Assembly: GCF_003480915.1 (NCBI RefSeq)
Contig: NZ_QUKD01000001.1
Coordinates: forward strand, 992,001 to 1,056,000
DNA: 64,000 nt
DNA from: Parabacteroides sp. TM07-1AC
Lineage (GTDB): Bacteria > Bacteroidota > Bacteroidia > Bacteroidales > Tannerellaceae
Direction: 5' to 3'
In this document: positions 16,548 to 25,161 of the stretch, piece by piece
How the letters are laid out: the number at the start of each line of letters is the position of its first letter
Position numbering within the stretch: the first letter of the stretch is position 1
The notes under the pieces: model-generated
What the model was told of the DNA's origin: nothing
The model's database searches: none
Seen by the model: only the letters and a program-made list of their open reading frames with translations
Translations under genes and position numbers: made by a program

Positions 16548-17474
16548 TCAATTAAAGACTATTACTTTTCCATTTTCATCTGCCAGTAGCCCCAGGTCGG
16601 GATCTTTAAGAACCCGGTACCTAACATCACCACCTGCATCTATCCAGCTTACGACCGGGATAACAAGCGAGATAGTAAACCGTACGCCAATTTCATCACT
16701 GCTCCATTTTTCAACCGTAAAGTTGGAGCAATCCGTATAGTAAACCTGAGTACTGCCGGCCAGTGTATTAATATATAAATCCTGTGTACCTGGTCCAGTC
16801 AGCTGATTAAAAAACGCCTGATAGTTATTCATAAATTCCTCGACACTCCCGGCAAGCATCCAAAGCGACAGATTGATTTGCTTATGCTGTGTCTTGATCA
16901 ATGATAAATCAACTGTCCGGCCATCCGTAAAGGGATCTTTCATGGCCGGATATTTGAGTATATCATCCTGTTCATCATCTGATCCGATACCGAACTCTCC
17001 GAAATCGATACCGTTGATTGCATAGTGACCACGAAGGAAAATGCCGTTCACCGGATAAAGAACCGGCTGGATGAATAGATCATCTTCGACGAAATCAAGG
17101 CTGAACGTAGACAAGTTGCGTCCAGCGTTGAACGGGACCGGCATGTTATAAGCAGAGTTCGCACTTAAACGGAGCTTGTGAGTTATACCGGGAATAACAT
17201 CAAATGCACGGTAACCGGTAGCCGACAGATCGCTGATCAATTTACGATACGACCTCCAGAACTGATCAGGGCTGTATGCATCCATAAGAAACTCGAATTG
17301 AACTTTACGTGCATCAAACTCCACTACCGATAAATCCGGATCAATGCCATCAGACTCAGCCCAATTCCGATAACTAACCGACTTTCGCCTTGGATACTTC
17401 AATAGGGTATCGAATGAGCCTTCCAAGAGCGTACAGTCATACTCTTTGTATATATTTTTACCATCGATCGTCAT
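16548..17474 (-). CDS. distal tail protein (Dit-like)
   Basis: 308 residues. The start is set at ATG 17474, overlapping the tape-measure stop as ATGA; the codon before it is GTG. The fold signature is the N-terminal jelly-roll type (MTIDGKNIYKEYDCTLLEGSFDTLLKYP) and a central WRSYRKLISDLSATGYRAFDV stretch typical of Dit/phage tail family proteins. It forms the hexameric hub where the tail tube meets the tip. The position directly after the tape measure agrees. Confidence 0.75.
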   Translation of the reverse strand: MTIDGKNIYKEYDCTLLEGSFDTLLKYPRRKSVSYRNWAESDGIDPDLSVVEFDARKVQFEFLMDAYSPDQFWRSYRKLISDLSATGYRAFDVIPGITHKLRLSANSAYNMPVPFNAGRNLSTFSLDFVEDDLFIQPVLYPVNGIFLRGHYAINGIDFGEFGIGSDDEQDDILKYPAMKDPFTDGRTVDLSLIKTQHKQINLSLWMLAGSVEEFMNNYQAFFNQLTGPGTQDLYINTLAGSTQVYYTDCSNFTVEKWSSDEIGVRFTISLVIPVVSWIDAGGDVRYRVLKDPDLGLLADENGKVIVFN

Positions 17475-20212
17475 CACATTTTAACTTTTACATTCAACGT
17501 ATTTTCGAGTGCATCCGCCGTTCTATGCGAAGATTCATACATCTTATCCGTATTACCTTTAATTTCCGAAACCGCCCCTTCGATTTTATCGGCCACCTCC
17601 TTGAGTTTACTAACCGTCTCCTTTATTGCTGCAACATCTTTCCATCCCTGCACTTGCTGATCACGGATAAATTGCATCTGTTCGCATATAGACTCCACAG
17701 CAACTCTCTGAGCACCGGTCTGTCCGGCCAATAGATCAATACTCTCTTGGCTAGCTTTTGCATAGGCTCCTTTCATGGAGTTGTCCGAGGTATCTTCCGT
17801 CGTGTCTTGATCTTTTGGCATCAGGTCGATGCCGTTGGCACTGAAAGCCTCTTCCAATTCCTTCCAAGCATCTTGAAATTGTTTCCCCAATCCCAACACG
17901 TTATCTTTGAAATTCTTTGCCGACTCAGCAGTAAGTTTGTAATAAGTATTGCCATCCTTGTCCTTCTTCTCCATTGACTTATAAAGGTCTGCTGTCATTT
18001 TTTCAAGAGGACCGAGCAACATATTACGGCGAAGCATACTCTGGGCTATACTTGCAATCGTTTTATCGATATTGGCTTCAAGGTCTTCCAGGGCATTATC
18101 TATCGATGGATCGGTAACGGAATTTACAATCATGTCTGTTATGCTCGTAAAATCCAAACCGAGAACAGTATCCTGAATCTGATCTTTAAATTCTTCTGTT
18201 TTGTCGATGCCTTCAGCGATTGCATCAATATATTTTCGCAACCCCTCCGGAAGACGGGCGTAAACCTCCGGCAATTTCTTCAACGAGGCCAGCTGTTCAT
18301 TGGTCATTTGGCTTAAATCGGTCGTGTATATGCCAACTTCGCGAAGCTCCTTCACGTAGCCTTTCAGCATCTTGTTCGCCTTGTAACCGTCGCTATGAGA
18401 GAACATACCGGAACCGGCTCCCATTGCCTCATTGAACAATGTACGGCTGGCAGCAATAGATTTGGCGATATCCTTTGTTGTGTCAATTATATTCTGGCCA
18501 AATGCCATACCTCCCAGCTTATCAAGGAGGGCAACCTGGGTATCAATAAGATCGTTGATTGCATCCATGTAGGTTTCATACCCTTCAACCATGGATTTAT
18601 CAATCTCTTTCTTTGCTGTAAACAAACCGCCAACGATGCTGATCAATTGACCGGCAGCCGCAGATATACCACCAATTAACCCACCTTCGGCAAATCCCTG
18701 AGCGATATTACTAACAGCATCCAAAGCCATATCCAGTTCGTCAGAGATACCACCGAATGCTGTTTTCAGGCTATCGGTTACATCGGCAACCATCTGCATC
18801 TTACCCTTAAAGCCTTCAGCATACTCGATTGCTTTCTCTTTCGCTTCTTCTTCGGACATACCCAGATCCATAAAGCGCTTCTGCAATGCCTTTATGGCTT
18901 TTTCATCAACCAGGTTATTGATTGATTTCTTACTTGGTTTTGACAGGGCTTTATCATATCCTTCGACGGCTATCTTTAAAAACTCTGCATCTTTCTTGGA
19001 CTGTTCATCCCCCATACTTTCAAGGATGGTTATACGCTCCAAGGCATATTTACGTACAATCTCCGTTTTCTGTCGCTCGGTCTCTTCGACAAAGTAGGTA
19101 TCATTGGACTTGTTATCAAGGTGACCAAGCTCCACCTGTTCTTTAAAATCAACGGTAGATACGGCAGATTCTTTCCGGGCATATTCCCGCTCCGCCTGTT
19201 GCTTTCTGATGAGCATTTGAATAAAATCGCCTTCTTCCTCTTCTCCTGCCTCCTTGGCTATTTTGATCTGCTCTTTGTAGTAGCTATCTATCTCGATCAA
19301 ACGATTATCCAGCTGGTCTCGGAAATGAGAATCAACATCGTTTTGTATCGATTTCAACTGGTCGGCATATTCTTTTGTTATATTGGCAACATCGTTATTT
19401 CGCTTATCCTTAGCAGAGTTTTCACGATCGGTAAAAGTAGAAAGGACAGCGGGATCCTCCTTGCCTTTGGTTTCTTTGATTTTCTTTTGATATTCTTCCT
19501 TCTCTTTTTGAATAGCCGCAATAGTTTCCTTGTATTCTTGATCAGCCAAGAGGACACGCTTATCCTTGCCGTCCTTCATGATAGCAATACGATCGGCTTG
19601 TAGTCGCAACTCATTATCTAAAATCAAACGACGAAGTTCTTTCTGTTTTTGTAAGGTTTTATCATCTACTACAGTGCCCTTTACATTTACTTCAACAGCA
19701 TCTTCTACTTTCTCATTCTCAGCTTGTATTTTATTAATAAATGGCTCATATTGTTTTTCTATCAAAGCTACAGCCGTTTCTGTATCAAACACACTCCTTA
19801 CGTAATCCTCCATAGAGGATGCAAAACCATTTCCCAATTTTATTCTACCCGAATATTTCCTTTGAACGTTTGCATAAGCTTGCTGCCACGCTTTTTCCCA
19901 GGTTGAACCGCTTTTTTGAAATTCATCCGTAGTCTGTTTAATATCTTCAACCATTGCATCAACTAAACCAGAGTTTTTAATTCGTTCTTGTAAGCTTTTA
20001 CGCATCTTGGATATCGCTCCGGCTTGTGTTTGTACACCTTCTGTTACAATTTTATCAGTTGCAGTGTTACGTATTTTTAATGCGATCTGTTCTTTCAGAG
20101 ATGTATTAATTGCTTTATACGCAGCATTAATATCATCTAAACTACTTTCTTCTGTAAGTAGATTCGGAAGGTACTTTCCATATTGAGTATTTATTGTATC
20201 AATAATTTTCTT
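17474..20212 (-). CDS. tape measure protein, C-terminal part after a frameshift
   Basis: The frame is open from the TGA at 20213-20215 down to 17474. The first methionine, at 20005, is not the true start: translating 20212 to 20006 gives KKIIDTINTQYGKYLPN...QAGAISK, which continues the tape-measure protein from the upstream ORF. Residues are mostly long helices (LDNRLIEIDSYYKEQIKIAK; KEKAIEYAEGFKGKMQMV) with a hydrophobic stretch GLIGGISAAAGQLISIVGGLF. Together with the upstream ORF, adding one base makes a 1407-residue protein. As it stands this part has no own start signal. Confidence 0.85.
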   Translation of the reverse strand, partial: KKIIDTINTQYGKYLPNLLTEESSLDDINAAYKAINTSLKEQIALKIRNTATDKIVTEGVQTQAGAISKMRKSLQERIKNSGLVDAMVEDIKQTTDEFQKSGSTWEKAWQQAYANVQRKYSGRIKLGNGFASSMEDYVRSVFDTETAVALIEKQYEPFINKIQAENEKVEDAVEVNVKGTVVDDKTLQKQKELRRLILDNELRLQADRIAIMKDGKDKRVLLADQEYKETIAAIQKEKEEYQKKIKETKGKEDPAVLSTFTDRENSAKDKRNNDVANITKEYADQLKSIQNDVDSHFRDQLDNRLIEIDSYYKEQIKIAKEAGEEEEGDFIQMLIRKQQAEREYARKESAVSTVDFKEQVELGHLDNKSNDTYFVEETERQKTEIVRKYALERITILESMGDEQSKKDAEFLKIAVEGYDKALSKPSKKSINNLVDEKAIKALQKRFMDLGMSEEEAKEKAIEYAEGFKGKMQMVADVTDSLKTAFGGISDELDMALDAVSNIAQGFAEGGLIGGISAAAGQLISIVGGLFTAKKEIDKSMVEGYETYMDAINDLIDTQVALLDKLGGMAFGQNIIDTTKDIAKSIAASRTLFNEAMGAGSGMFSHSDGYKANKMLKGYVKELREVGIYTTDLSQMTNEQLASLKKLPEVYARLPEGLRKYIDAIAEGIDKTEEFKDQIQDTVLGLDFTSITDMIVNSVTDPSIDNALEDLEANIDKTIASIAQSMLRRNMLLGPLEKMTADLYKSMEKKDKDGNTYYKLTAESAKNFKDNVLGLGKQFQDAWKELEEAFSANGIDLMPKDQDTTEDTSDNSMKGAYAKASQESIDLLAGQTGAQRVAVESICEQMQFIRDQQVQGWKDVAAIKETVSKLKEVADKIEGAVSEIKGNTDKMYESSHRTADALENTLNVKVKM

Positions 20213-21696
20213 TCAACAGTGCCTTTATTTGCTCTTCCCAAAGCATCAAACAATTGACTCATTGAACGTTCTTCTTTCAAACATTCCGCATTAAATTCAA
20301 TAATTGTCTCATTTAATTTTTCCTGATTCTTTTGTGCCTGGGTCTGATAGGTCCACAATTTATACAAACCATATCCCAATGCAGCAACGGCTGCCGCCAT
20401 TAATGCATAAGGATTCTTGAGCATCGAAGCAGTTAATGCATCTGTTTTGCCTTTCAGTACAGAGAGTAATGCTTGCATTTTAGTTAACCCCTGCATGTGA
20501 GCTAGAGACGACTGGTAACGAAGATTTTCCACAACCATTGCAGCAGCAACTGAAACCTTATAAGTTCCCCATGCAATAGCAGTCAATTCAAGTAATGTTT
20601 TTAACGTTGACAATGAACGCTCCAAATCTCCATTAGCAAAGGCTTCATTGAATGCCTCTGCGACCTCTGACACTTCCTTTAATATAGCCTGCCCCATTGG
20701 GCGTAAAGCTGCCTGGATATTATTCGATAATAAAATCATTTGGTTACCAGCTTCATCTTTCATTTTTAGAAAAGCTGCTTCGGTAGCTCCTACGGAGCTT
20801 TGCAATTCTTCCAGATCAGACGCAGCGGCTTTTGCGTTTTTACCAGTCAAAGCTAATGTTGCGGCCAAACCTTCATCTGTGCCAAGCATCTCTTTCATTT
20901 TTGAGGCAGAACCAGCGGCTTTGTCGTTTATTAATTGTAAAGCATCTTGGAACGTTCGACCTTGAAAAGCGGCATCTCCCAGCTCTTTTGCTGTACCTTG
21001 GATGGCTGCTCGCACTTGCGTCATGGCTTGCGAGGTTGGTGTACCCTGCTTGGTTAAAGAGGCTACAGCACCTAGGACTTGATCTATGCTGATACCATAA
21101 GCAGCAGCAATAGGAGCTACTTGAGCGATAGATGTTCCTAATTGGGAAAAGTCTGTTTTTCCAAGTCTAACAGTAGTAAATAATTGGTCAGATACTCCTT
21201 CTGCTTTATCGGCAGACATTTTATAAGCGTTAAGTATCGTTGTTATAGCATCTGCAGCAGTTGCAGTATCCGTTAAACCTCCAACAGCGGATTTAGCCGA
21301 CACCTCAAGAACCTTCATTCCGTCCGCCCCATCATGCCCGGCTGAAACAATCTGATATAGTGCTTTTGCTGCTTCAGGAGCCTTAATAGGAATTTCCTGA
21401 GTAATCGCCATTACTCGGTTCATAAAGTCGGTCATATTACCTTCTACCTGCGTGGAGATCGTTGCCACTTCCAGCATATTCTTCTGAAATTCCTTTTCAA
21501 AATCGTATGAGCTTTTTGCAGCACTGGCAAACGCTGTAGCAGCACTAATTCCAATACCGGAAAAGACATCGAACGATGTAATCTGCCCGGCCATAGCTTT
21601 GATTATCCCTATTGCCTCCCGGCGACCAGCGTACAACCCGGAGTTATCGATCCCGGTAGCCATATATAATGCTCCGTCCCTATTTACTATACCCAT
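20191..21696 (-). CDS. tape measure protein, N-terminal part (frameshifted)
   Basis: 501 residues ending prematurely at 20191. The TMP/PhageMin_Tail core is clear: FEKEFQKNMLEVATISTQVEG, ISAGHDGADG-like region, TTVRLGKTDFSQLGTSIAQVAP, ASLTKQGTPTSQAMTQVRAAI, and a membrane-like stretch NPYALMAAAVAALGYGLYKLW. It sets tail length and is ejected with the genome. The break is at GAA AGA AAA TTA, where the expected continuation ERKKIID needs one more A. The gene starts 15 nt after a TAAAATATAA element. Confidence 0.88.
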   Translation of the reverse strand: MGIVNRDGALYMATGIDNSGLYAGRREAIGIIKAMAGQITSFDVFSGIGISAATAFASAAKSSYDFEKEFQKNMLEVATISTQVEGNMTDFMNRVMAITQEIPIKAPEAAKALYQIVSAGHDGADGMKVLEVSAKSAVGGLTDTATAADAITTILNAYKMSADKAEGVSDQLFTTVRLGKTDFSQLGTSIAQVAPIAAAYGISIDQVLGAVASLTKQGTPTSQAMTQVRAAIQGTAKELGDAAFQGRTFQDALQLINDKAAGSASKMKEMLGTDEGLAATLALTGKNAKAAASDLEELQSSVGATEAAFLKMKDEAGNQMILLSNNIQAALRPMGQAILKEVSEVAEAFNEAFANGDLERSLSTLKTLLELTAIAWGTYKVSVAAAMVVENLRYQSSLAHMQGLTKMQALLSVLKGKTDALTASMLKNPYALMAAAVAALGYGLYKLWTYQTQAQKNQEKLNETIIEFNAECLKEERSMSQLFDALGRANKGTVERKLLIQ

Positions 21697-21710
21697 AGAA
21701 ATGTTTATAG

Positions 21711-21720
21711 TAAAATATAA
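21711..21720 (-). promoter_or_regulatory. late-promoter-like element before the tape measure gene
   Basis: Plus strand TAAAATATAA (coding strand TTATATTTTA), 15 nt before the ATG at 21696. The same 10-mer precedes three other structural units at nearly the same distance. Confidence 0.55.
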
Positions 21721-21774
21721 TCAGATCAATAAAAATTTCAGACAAATAAACTTCCACATTTGGGAATTGTTTAT

Positions 21775-21782
21775 TATCTTTG
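21775..21782 (+). promoter_or_regulatory. Bacteroidetes -7 box for higBA
   Basis: TATCTTTG matches TAnnTTTG and lies 27 nt before the toxin ATG. A TTTG at 21759-21762 is closer (12 nt) than the usual 19-21 nt spacing. Confidence 0.5.
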
Positions 21783-21809
21783 CATCAAAGAGAAACAAAC
21801 AACAGAAAT

Positions 21810-22103
21810 ATGAAAATCATTGATTCAGAAAAGCTAGAAAAGTTCATCCGCAAGCACGCTGATGCAGACAAGGCAATCCAGAAATGGATACAAATATGTG
21901 AGGCCGCTGATTGGAAAAGCCACTCTGACTTGAAAAATGATTTTCTTTCCGCAGATTATGTAGGTAACAGCCGATATGTATTTAACATCAAAGGTAATAA
22001 CTACCGGATTGTTGCAGTTGTAACGTTTTTCGCTGGTCGTATGGTTATCCGTTTTATCGGTACTCATCCGGAATATGACAAAATTGATGTAAAAACTATT
22101 TAA
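21810..22103 (+). CDS. higB: HigB-type toxin (RelE superfamily mRNA interferase)
   Basis: 97 residues from the ATG at 21810 (MKIIDSEKLEKFIRKHADADKAIQKW). Conserved HigB features are the N-terminal helix, SHSDLKNDFLSADYV, NSRYVFNIKGNNYRIVAVVTF and the C-terminal RFIGTHPEYDKID with the catalytic His and Tyr. Such toxins cleave mRNA on the ribosome. The antitoxin follows 12 nt downstream, toxin-first as in higBA. It is transcribed opposite to the surrounding tail genes. Confidence 0.88.
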   Translation: MKIIDSEKLEKFIRKHADADKAIQKWIQICEAADWKSHSDLKNDFLSADYVGNSRYVFNIKGNNYRIVAVVTFFAGRMVIRFIGTHPEYDKIDVKTI

Positions 22104-22115
22104 TAAGGAGGGCGT

Positions 22116-22499
22116 ATGATTATTAAAAACGATGCTCAGTATAGAGAATATAAAGAAGCTATGGAAGTAATTATCGCAAAAGGAACTAAACTTGGCGATA
22201 TGGAACTTTTATCACAGTCGGACAAAAACGAATTTATCCGTCTCACCGATGCGATCCATGAATGGGAAGCTGCTTATCATCCACTGCCCGGTAAAGTCTC
22301 CTCACTGATAACAGACGAGATAAAAAAGCAGATGGTAGATAAAAAGATCAAACAAAAAGAAGCTGCAAAAATGCTCGGTATATCAGAGTCCAGGGTAAGC
22401 GAATTGTTGAACGGTAAACGTGCGCTTAACCTGAACATCGCAAAACGCTTACGTGATTGTTTCGGAATCCCAGCAGATTTCATCCTAGACAATATCTAA
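22116..22499 (+). CDS. higA: HigA-type antitoxin, XRE-family helix-turn-helix
   Basis: 127 residues. The N-terminal helical part (YREYKEAMEVIIAKG) matches HigA antitoxins with extended N-termini. The XRE HTH is at residues 78-125 (KIKQKEAAKMLGISESRVSELLNGKRALNLNIAKRLRDCFGIPADFIL). It neutralises the toxin and represses the operon. A GGAGGGC sequence 10 nt before the ATG is a good ribosome-binding site. Followed by a terminator. Confidence 0.9.
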   Translation: MIIKNDAQYREYKEAMEVIIAKGTKLGDMELLSQSDKNEFIRLTDAIHEWEAAYHPLPGKVSSLITDEIKKQMVDKKIKQKEAAKMLGISESRVSELLNGKRALNLNIAKRLRDCFGIPADFILDNI

Positions 22500-22501
22500 T
22501 A

Positions 22502-22541
22502 CAAAAGCCCGGCCAACTTCACAGTCCGCCGGGCTTTTTTG
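22502..22541. terminator. bidirectional terminator after higA
   Basis: AAAAGCCCGGC...GCCGGGCTTTTTT, an 11-bp stem with A- and T-runs on both sides, able to end both the higBA transcript and the convergent tail-chaperone transcript. Confidence 0.85.
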
Positions 22542-22597
22542 CCAAAATTCAAAATTCATCACTATGACAAAACTTCTCTACTCTATTCTAATATATA

Positions 22598-22963
22598 CTA
22601 TATCGATTTCATTTTCCTGACCTTTTTCTTTTGTCCGGTGTCAAAGTCCGTTACTTCAACCCATTCGCTAGGCTCTGACTCACTCCCTGCTGTACCTTTA
22701 TCATCCGGGTACAACGCTTTGTTTCGCTCATTCACAAGATAGCCGTGTTCCCTGAGCATGGCCAGGATCAGGACAAAGCTGCTGTCTAGTATTTGATCAT
22801 GCGTGTAACCGAAAGCCTCATTACAAACGGCTAGGAACATGAAACTACTTTGCGGCTCCGGCTCTTCCAGGTCTCGTTGTTCTTTTGAAGGGCTATTAAC
22901 TCCTCTTCGCTTAGCGGGCTCACAGCTTCCAGCGCTGTGATAGTACGAGAAAAAGGGTTGCAT
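22598..22963 (-). CDS. tail assembly chaperone, gpT-like extension (made by -1 frameshift)
   Basis: This ORF overlaps the gpG-like gene by 133 nt in the -1 frame, and its own ATG has no clear ribosome-binding site. The real part probably begins within the overlap (SPSKEQRDLEEPEPQSSFMFLAVCNEAFGYTHDQIL) and ends QKKKVRKMKSI. In lambda-like and many siphophages the second chaperone half is only made as a G-T fusion by programmed -1 frameshifting; order, overlap and frame fit exactly. Proposed slippage is near CAAAAG at 22882-22887, but the exact heptamer is uncertain. Confidence 0.65.
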   Translation of the reverse strand: MQPFFSYYHSAGSCEPAKRRGVNSPSKEQRDLEEPEPQSSFMFLAVCNEAFGYTHDQILDSSFVLILAMLREHGYLVNERNKALYPDDKGTAGSESEPSEWVEVTDFDTGQKKKVRKMKSI

Positions 22964-23370
22964 CCGATCCGGAACAGTATCGCATTAAGAAGAACATACA
23001 AATCCTCCCAGGTACAATTATCCTTTAAAACCTCCCGGAACCAGGCCGGCATATTTCCTCTTTTGTTGTGAATGCCGAGGCAGACGATCTCAAAGATTAT
23101 CTCATCGTACTTTACCATCAGGTCGGCGATCTCATTGTTAAAGCCTGTATCCTTATTGGCTACCAGTATTTCCCGGTCTTGCTTATCAATATGCAGTAAA
23201 AGTGGTTTTATCCGGAACCAGGTACGAACCGTAATCGGAGTAATAACGATACTATTCCCTAGCTTTTTCCCTTCTGGTAACAAATCTAACCGGGTAAACT
23301 CAAAAGGGATCTTGACCGGCTGACCTGCCGCCACATTACTTTCAATCTGAAGTACTTGTTTAACGCTCAT
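22831..23370 (-). CDS. tail assembly chaperone, gpG-like
   Basis: 179 residues (MSVKQVLQIESNVAAGQPVKIPFEF). Two conserved helical blocks, VRTWFRIKPLLLHIDKQDREIL and WEDLYVLLNAILFRIGCNPF, fit the gpG-like protein between major tail protein and tape measure. It helps load tail-tube subunits on the tape measure. The last 45 codons overlap the gpT-like frame. It begins a transcription unit: a TAAAATATAA element lies 10 nt upstream, after a terminator. Confidence 0.72.
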   Translation of the reverse strand: MSVKQVLQIESNVAAGQPVKIPFEFTRLDLLPEGKKLGNSIVITPITVRTWFRIKPLLLHIDKQDREILVANKDTGFNNEIADLMVKYDEIIFEIVCLGIHNKRGNMPAWFREVLKDNCTWEDLYVLLNAILFRIGCNPFSRTITALEAVSPLSEEELIALQKNNETWKSRSRKVVSCS

Positions 23371-23379
23371 GTTTTTCTT

Positions 23380-23389
23380 TAAAATATAA
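23380..23389 (-). promoter_or_regulatory. late-promoter-like element before the tail chaperone gene
   Basis: Plus strand TAAAATATAA, 10 nt before the ATG at 23370. It is directly fused to the 3' end of the upstream terminator (23387-23414). Confidence 0.5.
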
Positions 23390-23414
23390 AAGCCCGAGGT
23401 TATCCCCGAGCTTT
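23387..23414 (-). terminator. terminator after the major tail protein gene
   Basis: On the minus strand AAAAGCTCGGGG-ATAA-CCTCGGGCTTTT gives a 12-bp stem with two G-T wobbles, followed by a T-rich run. The wobbles become A/C mismatches on the plus strand, so the signal is directional. Confidence 0.75.
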
Positions 23415-23447
23415 TCTTGATTTACGCTTAACTACTGTATTAGCCAT

Positions 23448-23987
23448 TCAGCCCTCAGAAGGAGGAGCCGGAACTGTAACAGGTTTTACCTCACGGCAGT
23501 AAGGCGCAGATCGAACACCTGCAGAAGAAACAGGAGTCATAATGGTTGCCTTCACCAGCAATAAATCAGTTTCTTCTTTTCCTGGAGCCTGACTCAAACG
23601 ACCGGCAATAGAAGCCTTGACGAATACATACTCTGTATACTTACCATTATACGGAGAACTCTGCAATTTAATCGTTTTTATAATTGTAGGTGTTGAAACA
23701 GGTGCTTCCCATTTATCTTCAGTTACCGTTCCCCCACAATGAGCCTTAAGCTCTTCTGCAGTAGGAGAAGGAATGGTATATTCGATACTTGAAGGATCCC
23801 CCTTCTTTGACACGACCGCCCACGGGTCTTCTCTCCCCATAGCCGTAAAGCTAATTTCTTTAGGTTCTGAGAAGTTGAAAGTCACAGTATCAATTTCGGG
23901 ATACTGAGTATACTCTGTTCCTGCTACACCATCACCTGGTTCTGCAACTCCTAGATAGTCAATATCTAATGCTAAACTTCTTTCCAT
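23448..23987 (-). CDS. major tail (tube) protein
   Basis: 179 residues from the ATG at 23987 (MERSLALDIDYLGVAEPGDG); the in-frame TTG at 23999 overlaps the previous gene. A beta-rich tube-like sequence (TVTFNFSEPKEISFTAMG, NGKYTEYVFVKASIAGR) and position between the connector genes and the chaperone pair identify the tail tube subunit. Ends with a terminator, as expected for a very highly expressed unit. Confidence 0.72.
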   Translation of the reverse strand: MERSLALDIDYLGVAEPGDGVAGTEYTQYPEIDTVTFNFSEPKEISFTAMGREDPWAVVSKKGDPSSIEYTIPSPTAEELKAHCGGTVTEDKWEAPVSTPTIIKTIKLQSSPYNGKYTEYVFVKASIAGRLSQAPGKEETDLLLVKATIMTPVSSAGVRSAPYCREVKPVTVPAPPSEG

Positions 23988-23991
23988 ATTA

Positions 23992-24378
23992 TTAATCAAT
24001 TTCCGTAATTACTTCAAATCTTATATTCGTACAATCGAAGCCTTCTTTTGCTTCGCCAAGAGATTCAGACCAGACGATCCGGGATTTCCAATACATGCCG
24101 AAAGGAGGTGTTATATTTCGTAGTGCTGACTTAACCTTTTGTACCGCTCCTTTCATTAATTGTCGGGCAGGCATACCGTTCGTTTGCTTCTTTACGAATA
24201 CGTTGATATTGACCGGTCCTTTATTGACTACATCCGTTTCACTCAATGCAAGCATCCGGATTGTAATATGGTTCTTTGTTTCCCCATCTCCGGAACAATC
24301 TTTATACAAGACGAAACCGACTCCGACCGGTTCAACCGTATCGTACACAATATCCACGATATCAAACTGATCTGCCAT
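23992..24378 (-). CDS. tail terminator/completion protein
   Basis: 128 residues. The alpha/beta sequence (FDIVDIVYDTVEPVGVGFVLYK, NINVFVKKQTNGMPARQLMKGAVQKVKSAL, TNIRFEVITEID) fits the tail terminator family that caps the tube before joining to the head. It ends 5 nt before the tail tube start. Confidence 0.55.
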   Translation of the reverse strand: MADQFDIVDIVYDTVEPVGVGFVLYKDCSGDGETKNHITIRMLALSETDVVNKGPVNINVFVKKQTNGMPARQLMKGAVQKVKSALRNITPPFGMYWKSRIVWSESLGEAKEGFDCTNIRFEVITEID

Positions 24379-24379
24379 A

Positions 24380-24859
24380 TCAATATCCTTTCTCCGCTAA
24401 TTTGTCAAATAACGTTCGACTCTGTTTCTTGATCCAATCCTCTGTATGTTCCGTAGCAACAGAGATAACATCTAGATTGTCAATTGCTTCCACATATTTA
24501 GCATAAGGCATAGCGGCTACACCAATCAATACCCACCCTCTCTTATAAAGAGGAATCAGATCCGAAACCAACCGTTTCGCTTCACGCATACCAGGATGAC
24601 GTTCGGATCCTTTCTCTGATAACTCGTAGTTCTCGGTCAATATATCGCCATCCTTAACGATCACATAGCCGATTGAACTACGAAGGTTACCGGTATGATC
24701 CTGATAGTTCCCTTTTTTTCGAGCAATCTTCACGAACTCTTCCCCAGCACGTTGCAATAATTTGTATATCCGTTCTTCCGCCCGATCCACAAAGTAATCG
24801 AACAAACGTTCTACCTCCCTATCGCTCCACATAGGAGTCAAACCACCTTTCCTTGCCAT
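24380..24859 (-). CDS. HK97 gp10-like tail completion protein
   Basis: 159 residues. Signature elements of the gp10/HK97 family are GEEFVKIARKKGNYQDHTGNLRSSIGYVI and the C-terminal AMPYAKYVEAIDNLDVIS. It acts at the head-tail joint. Tight spacing to its neighbours (1-2 nt) shows one operon. Confidence 0.7.
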   Translation of the reverse strand: MARKGGLTPMWSDREVERLFDYFVDRAEERIYKLLQRAGEEFVKIARKKGNYQDHTGNLRSSIGYVIVKDGDILTENYELSEKGSERHPGMREAKRLVSDLIPLYKRGWVLIGVAAMPYAKYVEAIDNLDVISVATEHTEDWIKKQSRTLFDKLAEKGY

Positions 24860-24861
24860 AG

Positions 24862-25161
24862 CTATACATAGATTACGGAATGAGACTGAAATGGCTCCCA
24901 GCAGATAATATCGACATCCAAACCGATACTATCAATCCTAATGTGCTTTGCATCCGGCACCGGACGTGACTTTGTAGAGAACTCACCATGCACGATAAAC
25001 TCTCTACCATCGGCATTCTGCTTCAACTGCTGCCCGCTATTGGAAGGAAAGTATTGCCCAGTGACCTCTATTTCCGTCGGTTCTCCGGCAACCCATTCCC
25101 CTTTTACCAATTGTCCAGATTGAATTGTAACTATCGCCGTATGTGAATATCGCTTTACCAT
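24862..25161 (-). CDS. head-tail connector (stopper-like) protein
   Basis: 99 residues, beta-rich (SHTAIVTIQSGQLVKGEWVAG, EIEVTGQYFPSNSG, REFIVHGEFSTKS), similar in size and layout to head closure/stopper proteins. It overlaps the adaptor gene by 7 nt. The call rests mainly on gene order. Confidence 0.5.
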   Translation of the reverse strand: MVKRYSHTAIVTIQSGQLVKGEWVAGEPTEIEVTGQYFPSNSGQQLKQNADGREFIVHGEFSTKSRPVPDAKHIRIDSIGLDVDIICWEPFQSHSVIYV

